Shown here in pieces: positions 58,535 through 64,000 of a DNA stretch of 64,000 nucleotides. Made by a program: the position numbers and the translations under genes. The stretch is from an uncultured Roseibium sp. GTDB taxonomy: Bacteria > Pseudomonadota > Alphaproteobacteria > Rhizobiales > Stappiaceae. The notes under the pieces were generated by a model. That model was not told the DNA's origin, made no database searches, and worked only from the letters and a program-made list of their open reading frames with translations. Location: positions 165,425-229,424 of the forward strand of contig NZ_CANMNP010000010.1 in assembly GCF_947499295.1 (NCBI RefSeq), in the 5' to 3' direction. How positions within the stretch are numbered: the first letter of the stretch is position 1; each line of letters starts with the position of its first letter.

Positions 58535-59047
58535 ATGAGCAGTCACGATCCGAAACTGACGCACCTTGACGAGGCCGGTGCAGCCAACATGGTGGATGTT
58601 TCGACCAAGGAAAGTACCCATAGAATCGCTATAGCGCGTGGGAGCGTGACCATGCGCGCCGATACGCTTGCGCTCATTCGGTCTGGCAATGCCAAAAAAG
58701 GTGACGTGATTGGGACTGCTCGCGTCGCCGGGATCATGGCGGCGAAAAAGACCCACGAGCTCGTGCCGCTTTGTCATCCCCTGATGTTATCGAAGGTCGC
58801 CGTAGATATCGAAGTCGATGAGGAATTGCCCGGTCTTATTGTAACAGCGACAACAAAGGTCAGCGGACAAACCGGCGTCGAGATGGAAGCCCTGACTGCA
58901 TGCTCGGTCACCTGCCTGACCATTTACGACATGGCCAAAGCCGTCGACCGGGGAATGGTTATCGGCGACATCAAACTGGTGGAAAAGGCCGGTGGCAAGT
59001 CAAGTCATTGGACGCTGGATAAAGATGGCAGCGAAGGTGGCACCTGA
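58535..59047 (+). CDS. moaC: Cyclic pyranopterin monophosphate synthase MoaC
   Basis: Second part of the first step of molybdenum-cofactor synthesis, acting after MoaA. 170 residues. Conserved [27 protein letters not shown] and the catalytic [19 protein letters not shown] with Asp/Lys. Overlaps moeA by one base (TGATG). Association with trpDC is conserved in alphaproteobacteria and does not imply a shared pathway. Confidence 0.97.
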   Translation: MSSHDPKLTHLDEAGAANMVDVSTKESTHRIAIARGSVTMRADTLALIRSGNAKKGDVIGTARVAGIMAAKKTHELVPLCHPLMLSKVAVDIEVDEELPGLIVTATTKVSGQTGVEMEALTACSVTCLTIYDMAKAVDRGMVIGDIKLVEKAGGKSSHWTLDKDGSEGGT

Positions 59048-60252
59048 TGAGCCTCATGCCGGTCTCAGAGGCCCTTGAAAACCTGCTTGAAGGTGTTGAA
59101 CCAAGAGAGACTGTTCAGGCACCACTCGACAAGGCAAATGGTCGTTTTCTTGCCGAACCACTTACATCCACGCGCAATCAGCCCCCTTTTGCCGCTTCCG
59201 CCATGGATGGATACGCCATCCGTCACAGCGACCTCACCGGCGACACAACCGTCCTAGAGGTGATCGGAGAAGCCCCCGCCGGACACGGCTTTGCGGGCAA
59301 GGTGCAGAACGGCCAGGCTGTGCGGATTTTTACCGGCGCTCCGGTTCCTGACGGAACCGACACCATTCTTATTCAGGAAAACGCGGAAAGAACAGGCGAC
59401 AGCATCACTGTGCTTGAACAACCACAGAAGGCTGCATTTGTTCGGCCGGCAGGCCTCGATTTTTCGAAGGGCGAGATCTTGTTGTCTCCTCCTTTGAGCC
59501 TCACATACCGGCATCTTGCGCTCGCAGCGGCGATGAACCACGAAAAGGTGCCTGTCATCCGCAAACCCGTCGTTGCGATACTGGCAACAGGCGACGAACT
59601 GGTTCGCCCGGGCCAGGACCCCGGTCCGGATCAGATCATCGCTTCCAATCACGCTGGCATCGCTGCTCTGGTTGAAGACTGCGGCGGTCTACCGCTGGAT
59701 CTCGGCATTTCGCGCGACGATCCGATTGAACTCGCAACACATGTGCACAAGGCACTCGATGCCAAAGCCGACATTCTCGTCACACTGGGCGGGGCATCGG
59801 TCGGGGATCATGACCTGGTGCAGGATGTTCTTGGCCAGGAAGGCATGGACCTTGCCTTTTGGCGCATTGCCATGCGTCCCGGAAAACCATTGATGGCCGG
59901 GCGTCTCGGCAAAACCAAAGTCCTCGGATTGCCTGGCAATCCCGTTTCAAGCCTGGTGTGTGGTCTTTTGTTCCTGAAACCTTTGCTGAAGGCAATGCTC
60001 GGCCAGAGACCGGATCAAGCAAGACCGCAACACGCAATACTTGGCGCAGACCTTCCAGAGAACGACCGAAGGCAGGATTATGTACGCGCAGCCTTGAAAG
60101 AGGATGACAATGGCCGCCAGGTTGTTACGCCTTTTGCCAAGCAGGACAGCTCTATGTTGAACCTGCTGGCAATGTCAGGCGCATTGATAATCCGGCCACC
60201 ACATGCTCCTGGCGAGAAAGCCGGAACAACGGTTCCGATCCTGATACTCTGA
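59047..60252 (+). CDS. moeA: Molybdopterin molybdenumtransferase MoeA
   Basis: Inserts molybdate into molybdopterin-AMP; 401 residues. MoeA domains: FAASAMDGYAIR near residue 50, GAPVPDGTDTILIQE, the MogA-like domain with ILATGDELVRPGQ, TLGGASVGDHDLV and GLPGNPVSSLV. Completes moCo genes needed for enzymes such as the dehydrogenase at the right edge. Ends 9 nt before a convergent secretion gene; no terminator is evident. Confidence 0.97.
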   Translation: MSLMPVSEALENLLEGVEPRETVQAPLDKANGRFLAEPLTSTRNQPPFAASAMDGYAIRHSDLTGDTTVLEVIGEAPAGHGFAGKVQNGQAVRIFTGAPVPDGTDTILIQENAERTGDSITVLEQPQKAAFVRPAGLDFSKGEILLSPPLSLTYRHLALAAAMNHEKVPVIRKPVVAILATGDELVRPGQDPGPDQIIASNHAGIAALVEDCGGLPLDLGISRDDPIELATHVHKALDAKADILVTLGGASVGDHDLVQDVLGQEGMDLAFWRIAMRPGKPLMAGRLGKTKVLGLPGNPVSSLVCGLLFLKPLLKAMLGQRPDQARPQHAILGADLPENDRRQDYVRAALKEDDNGRQVVTPFAKQDSSMLNLLAMSGALIIRPPHAPGEKAGTTVPILIL

Positions 60253-60261
60253 AGCGCCGGA

Positions 60262-61596
60262 TTAGCGTTCCCTCATTGCGTGAGCAATCTGATCCGTAAT
60301 CGGCTTCACCAGATAGCTCAACACTGTCCGATCCCCGGTTTGCAGGAAGGTCTCGACCGGCATGCCCGGTACCAGCGTCTGGGTGCCGAGTTTTTGCAGT
60401 TCCTTGTCGTCGATCACCATCCGTGCAACGTAGTAGCTGTTGCCGGTGCGTTCATCTTCCGTCAGGTCGGCAGACACGGTCAGAAGCTCGGCATTCAGTT
60501 CCGGCGTGGTTCTCTGGTCAAAGCTCGGGAACCGAACTCTTGCACTTTGTCCAGGGGCCATCTGGTCAATATCAACCGGGCGAACCTGTGCTTCAACGAG
60601 CAATTGATCTCCTCTCGGCACGATCTGCATGACGGTTTCGCCCGGCGCGATCACGCCGCCGATTGTATGAACAGACAGCTGGTGCACGAAACCGTTGATC
60701 GGCGCCAGGATTGCAACGCGGGTCAGTTCATCTTCTGCCGCGATCTTCTGTTCTTCCAGCTGCGCTATGCGCGAACGGACTTCCTGAAGCTGCTCCAGAA
60801 CCTCGGCGCGATACGATTCCTCGATCTGCAGGATCTGGATGCGGCGCTCGCTTATGGACTCCTTCGTCCTTGCGATTTGCGCGATCAGGTCTCCATATTC
60901 GCCTGCTAGACGGGCCTTTTCCCTTCGAAGCGCTGTCACCCGGCTTTTCGAGACAAGTTGCTTGTTCAAGAGACCATCCAAATCTCCCAATTCCTCATCG
61001 ATCAGCTCAATTTCCGAATCCTTGGCCGTAACCTGGGCTTCCAACCCCTGGGTTTGCTTGTTGAATTGCCGGATCTGCTCTTCAAGCTGGTTTTTGCGGC
61101 CTTCCTTGGAATTCTGCCTGGCTTGCAGCAGCAGCTGCTGTCCACGCTCAATATCGCCGATTTTGTCCTTGCGTTCCTCAGGCCAGTCGATTGTGGTTTG
61201 ATCGTCGCGCTCAGCCTCAAGGCGCAACTCCTGTGCAGTCAATTCCGTCAGCTGTTTGGTGATCACTGCCAGATTGGCGCGGGTAACGGTGTCGTCCAGC
61301 CTGAGAAGAAGTTCGCCGGCCTCGACCAAGTCGCCATCCTTGACCGTAATCTGATGGACGATCCCACCCTCACGGTGCTGGACTTGCTTGGAATTGCTCT
61401 CAACAACTATGGTCCCCGAGGAAACAACCGCTCCGGATATTTCAGTAAAGGTGGCCCAGGCTCCGATGCCGCCCACCACGAAGATCGCAACGAACAAGGC
61501 AAACAACAAATGATTGCGGACAGTCTTGCGCAACATGTCGTCCGCGTTGCTTGTTTGGGCGTGTCCGGTTGTTTGATTGATTTTCTGCTTAGCCAT
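60262..61596 (-). CDS. Type I secretion membrane fusion protein (HlyD/PrtE family)
   Basis: Periplasmic adaptor bridging the ABC exporter and an outer-membrane channel; 444 residues. Cytoplasmic N-terminus, one helix (about 31-52, LFALFVAIFVVGGIGAWATF), lipoyl-like halves (VSSGTIVVESNSKQVQHREGG; VAILAPINGFVHQLSV) around a long coiled coil (about 115-290), and the C-terminal HlyD segment (GMPVETFLQTGDRTVLSYL). 3 nt downstream of the ABC gene. No TolC or substrate gene nearby. Confidence 0.94.
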   Translation of the reverse strand: MAKQKINQTTGHAQTSNADDMLRKTVRNHLLFALFVAIFVVGGIGAWATFTEISGAVVSSGTIVVESNSKQVQHREGGIVHQITVKDGDLVEAGELLLRLDDTVTRANLAVITKQLTELTAQELRLEAERDDQTTIDWPEERKDKIGDIERGQQLLLQARQNSKEGRKNQLEEQIRQFNKQTQGLEAQVTAKDSEIELIDEELGDLDGLLNKQLVSKSRVTALRREKARLAGEYGDLIAQIARTKESISERRIQILQIEESYRAEVLEQLQEVRSRIAQLEEQKIAAEDELTRVAILAPINGFVHQLSVHTIGGVIAPGETVMQIVPRGDQLLVEAQVRPVDIDQMAPGQSARVRFPSFDQRTTPELNAELLTVSADLTEDERTGNSYYVARMVIDDKELQKLGTQTLVPGMPVETFLQTGDRTVLSYLVKPITDQIAHAMRER

Positions 61597-61599
61597 TGA

Positions 61600-63348
61600 T
61601 CACCGTCCCGGAGCCATTCCGGTCTGCACGCGCGGAACCGGTTGAACAACTTGTTTAAGTACGTCTTCCTTAGGGCCGAATCCGACCATCTTGCCTTCCT
61701 TGAGACACAGGATCTTGTCGACTGTTGCGATGGCGCTCGGACGGTGCGCGATGACAACAACAATCGAGCCCTTGTCACGCATCGCCTTGATGGCGTTGGT
61801 CAGGGCGCCCTCACCCTCAGCGTCAAGATTTGAATTCGGCTCGTCCAGCACCACAAGGAAGGGATTTCCGTAAAGTGCCCTGGCAAGCGCAATGCGCTGT
61901 CTCTGCCCGGCAGAAAGCAAACGTCCGCTGCGACCGATAACGGTATTATAGCCATCAGGCAGGCTCACGATCAGATCGTGCACGTCGGCCAGTTTGGCTG
62001 CCTCGATTATCTTCTCAGAAGAAGCCTCTGCATTGAAGCGCGCGATGTTTTCCGCAATCGTTCCGTCAAAAAGCTGAAGATCTTGAGGCAAATAGCCGAT
62101 GAAATCGCCTCGCTTCGCACTCGGCCATTGGCCGAGTTCCGATCCGTCAAAGCGAACAACACCCTTGAGGGATGGTGTCGCACCTACGAGAGCGCGTGCA
62201 AATGTCGATTTGCCTGAGCCCGAAGGTCCAATGATCCCCAGGCCGTCACCTGCGGACAGTTCAAGCGAAATATTCTGAACAAACGGCATGGCTTCACCAA
62301 ACGGGCCGCAGAAGACTTGTTCAGCCTTGAGCTTTTGTGTCGGGATCGGCAAATCCATCTTTTCTGGTTCGTCATCTGCAATCAGCAATACTTCGCGCAG
62401 ACGTTTCAGCGCTTGCCTGCTTGCGACGAAACCACGCCATTGAGCAACCGCCTGCTCAATCGGCGACAACGCGCGAGATGTCATGATTGACGCCGCAATC
62501 ATAACGCCCGGAGTGATTTCCTGCTGAATCGCAAGCCAGGCGCCGACGCCCAAAATCGCAGACTGCAGAACAAATCTGATTGTCTTGATCGCCGTACCAA
62601 AAACACCTGTACGATCTGCAGCGCGGCGCTGAGTCGAGAGATATTCGTTGTTCTGGTCATCCCACTTCGATGTCAGGGCGCTCTGCATCCCCATCGCCGT
62701 CACGACTTCGGAATTCCGCTGACCTATTTCAACTTCAGCCGAACGCTTGCCGGCCTGACCGGCCGCGTCCTCAGATGGGCCACGTGACATGAGCTCATTC
62801 AAGCCAATCAAAATGGTGATGATCAGCGCACCGGCAGCTCCGACAATACCCAGAAGCGGGTGAAAGAGAAAAACGATCCCCAGATACAATGGCAACCAGG
62901 GAATGTCGAAAATCGCAGCCGGACCTGGACCGGACAGAAACTGCCGAACGGTATCCAGATCCTGAACGGGGCGAAGTTTGGCCGCCTTTTTTCCTAGTCT
63001 CACCGGAAGTGAATTGGAAACTCTGTAGACAATCCCGCTCAAGCGCGCATCGACACGTTGGCCAAGACGCGACAGAATTCGGCTTCGAACGCCCTCCAAG
63101 AGGCCATAAAAGAGGTAGAGCACGATGGCCAGAACACCGATCACCACAAGCGTCGGAACGGAGCCACTCGCCAGAACACGGTCATAAACCTGAAGCATGA
63201 ACACCGGTCCGGTGAGCATCAGGATGTTTATGACGAAGCTGACAATCGCAACTCCCCAAAAGGCCGATCTGACGGGACGAAATGCTTTTGTCACCGGATT
63301 GTCCCGGCCAACTATCGCTTTCGCGTTGCTCTGTTTTGCACCCACCAT
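61600..63348 (-). CDS. Type I secretion ABC exporter (PrtD family)
   Basis: Inner-membrane exporter for unfolded proteins, typically RTX-like substrates with C-terminal signals. 582 residues, transmembrane domain (about 30-310) without an N-terminal C39 peptidase-like domain, then the ATPase: Walker A GPSGSGKSTFARALVG, signature LLSAGQRQRIALARALYG, Walker B LVVLDEPNSNLD. First gene of a two-gene unit with the adaptor. ATG at 63348. Confidence 0.94.
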   Translation of the reverse strand: MVGAKQSNAKAIVGRDNPVTKAFRPVRSAFWGVAIVSFVINILMLTGPVFMLQVYDRVLASGSVPTLVVIGVLAIVLYLFYGLLEGVRSRILSRLGQRVDARLSGIVYRVSNSLPVRLGKKAAKLRPVQDLDTVRQFLSGPGPAAIFDIPWLPLYLGIVFLFHPLLGIVGAAGALIITILIGLNELMSRGPSEDAAGQAGKRSAEVEIGQRNSEVVTAMGMQSALTSKWDDQNNEYLSTQRRAADRTGVFGTAIKTIRFVLQSAILGVGAWLAIQQEITPGVMIAASIMTSRALSPIEQAVAQWRGFVASRQALKRLREVLLIADDEPEKMDLPIPTQKLKAEQVFCGPFGEAMPFVQNISLELSAGDGLGIIGPSGSGKSTFARALVGATPSLKGVVRFDGSELGQWPSAKRGDFIGYLPQDLQLFDGTIAENIARFNAEASSEKIIEAAKLADVHDLIVSLPDGYNTVIGRSGRLLSAGQRQRIALARALYGNPFLVVLDEPNSNLDAEGEGALTNAIKAMRDKGSIVVVIAHRPSAIATVDKILCLKEGKMVGFGPKEDVLKQVVQPVPRVQTGMAPGR

Positions 63349-63658
63349 TTAGCCCTCGGAAACGTTGCCTTTGATCGGGAATTCACATTCAAGCATCGAT
63401 ATGGCCCACCTTGCCGGCAAAACATGCAAGGCGGGATGTAACCATTACCGGATTGCTAGAATCTATAGCCCTCTTGAGTCGAATTATTCCTCAACAATAT
63501 TGGCATCCGGATGGCACGATAAAGGTGTTCCATATCACACAATGTTTGTCGGCTCCGCAAATAAAACGAAGTTAACTTTCTCTAAAAATTTAAATATTTG
63601 TAACTAGGCCCGACTGTATTAAAGCCGGGCCTAAGCATTTATTCCAACTTCTATTCGT
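63349..63658. other. Intergenic region upstream of the type I exporter
   Basis: 310 nt without a credible gene; should contain the exporter promoter. The half near 63540-63605 is AT-rich. A hairpin TAGGCCCG / CGGGCCTA lies at 63605-63633. Confidence 0.5.
63605..63633 (-). terminator. Hairpin after the FAD-subunit gene
   Basis: 8-bp stem TAGGCCCG / CGGGCCTA with a 13-nt loop, 26 nt past the dehydrogenase gene stop. On the minus strand an A/T-rich tract follows (GTTACAAATATTTAAATTTTT), so termination is plausible but the U-run is delayed. Confidence 0.45.
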
Positions 63659-64000
63659 TCACTGCGCTGCATTCACGGCGCGTTTTGCCATGACTGTTAC
63701 GAGGTTTGCTCTGTAGTTTGCGGATCCGTGGAGGTCTGAGAGCATATCTGCAGGCGCGGGGGCAATTCCTGCGACAGCGTCCGGTGACCAGTTGCCGGCC
63801 AGAGCCGCTTCCATGTCGCTCATCCGGAAGACGCCGTTCTGCCCGGCGCCTGTCACGGCCACCGTCACCGACCCGTCTGCGCCCTTGGCGACAAACACGC
63901 CCGCCATGGCATAGCGCGAGGCAGGGTTCGGATATTTGGCATAAGCCGACTTTGCCGCCAGCGGGAAGGCCACCGACACAACCACCTCATCTTCATCAAG
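63659..64000 (-). CDS. CO/xanthine dehydrogenase FAD-binding subunit (truncated at the window edge)
   Basis: Only the last 113 residues are present; the frame is open to base 64000. The C-terminal domain motifs KYPNPASRYAMAGVFVAKG and VAVTGAGQNGVFRMSDMEAAL match the medium (FAD) subunit of molybdenum hydroxylases such as CoxM/XdhB-like proteins. The protein carries electrons from the Mo and 2Fe-2S subunits, which should lie outside. The molybdenum cofactor link to moaC/moeA is general, not specific. Confidence 0.88.
   Translation of the reverse strand, partial: LDEDEVVVSVAFPLAAKSAYAKYPNPASRYAMAGVFVAKGADGSVTVAVTGAGQNGVFRMSDMEAALAGNWSPDAVAGIAPAPADMLSDLHGSANYRANLVTVMAKRAVNAAQ

Overview
This window looks like ordinary chromosome of an alphaproteobacterium of the order Hyphomicrobiales, most like the Stappiaceae (Roseibium/Labrenzia-like). 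That placement is inference from gene order and protein style; no 16S gene is present. The gene blocks are classic for the group: dusB-ntrBC-ntrYX-trkA-dat-hfq-hflX, ispDF-cinA, pdhA-pdhB(lipoyl-fused)-pdhC-lpd-lipA-coq10, mfd-sdhE/recG, glmU-glmS, and pyrG-secG-tpiA/ppiD-trpDC-moaC-moeA. G+C is in the mid to high 50s by eye, apart from an AT-rich patch at about 45.5-45.78 kb.

Layout. 1-2.7 kb: end of an ABC importer operon (ATPase plus two permeases). 2.7-5 kb: mazG and an MFS transporter on +. 5-16.9 kb (-): hflX, hfq, a D-amino-acid aminotransferase, trkA, ntrXY, ntrCB and dusB, i.e. nitrogen control, K+ uptake and RNA-level regulation. 17-18.8 kb (+): ispDF and a CinA-type amidase. 18.84-19.58 kb: no intact gene, with possible minus-strand gene remnants, followed by two paralogous small secreted proteins of unknown function. 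20.6-29.6 kb (-): CoQ10-like START protein, lipoyl synthase, thioesterase, two GlsB-type membrane proteins, a hypothetical, the pyruvate dehydrogenase complex and an FtsB/DivIC protein. 29.7-37.8 kb: pcm, mfd, sdhE, recG, a DUF502 and a DUF454 membrane protein. 37.8-41.6 kb (-): GNAT, glmS and glmU (UDP-GlcNAc synthesis). 41.8-45.5 kb: a SPOR-like membrane protein, ccdA, an orphan TAXI-type binding protein and a small hypothetical.

45.86 kb: tRNA-Lys(TTT) next to the AT-rich patch. 46.2-50.5 kb (-): RND efflux pump and its lipoprotein adaptor, with a 17-bp palindrome overlapping the predicted promoter. 50.7-54.5 kb (-): VOC protein, pyrG, secG, tpiA. 54.77-60.25 kb (+): ppiD-trpD-trpC-moaC-moeA behind a near-consensus promoter. 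60.26-63.35 kb (-): type I secretion adaptor and ABC exporter. The right edge cuts the C-terminal part of a CO/xanthine dehydrogenase FAD subunit.

Most of the window is housekeeping. I found no CRISPR array, insertion sequence, prophage or obvious new defence system. The points most worth a second look are: NtrX lacks the GAFTGA loop that NtrC has; an 86-bp perfect repeat links the lipoyl domains of pdhB and pdhC; a pair of secreted paralogs sits next to a decayed-looking region; the RND operator-like palindrome has no adjacent regulator; the orphan TAXI protein has a start obscured by a T8 run; and local departures from usual synteny (an MFS gene beside hflX, no lexA after moeA).
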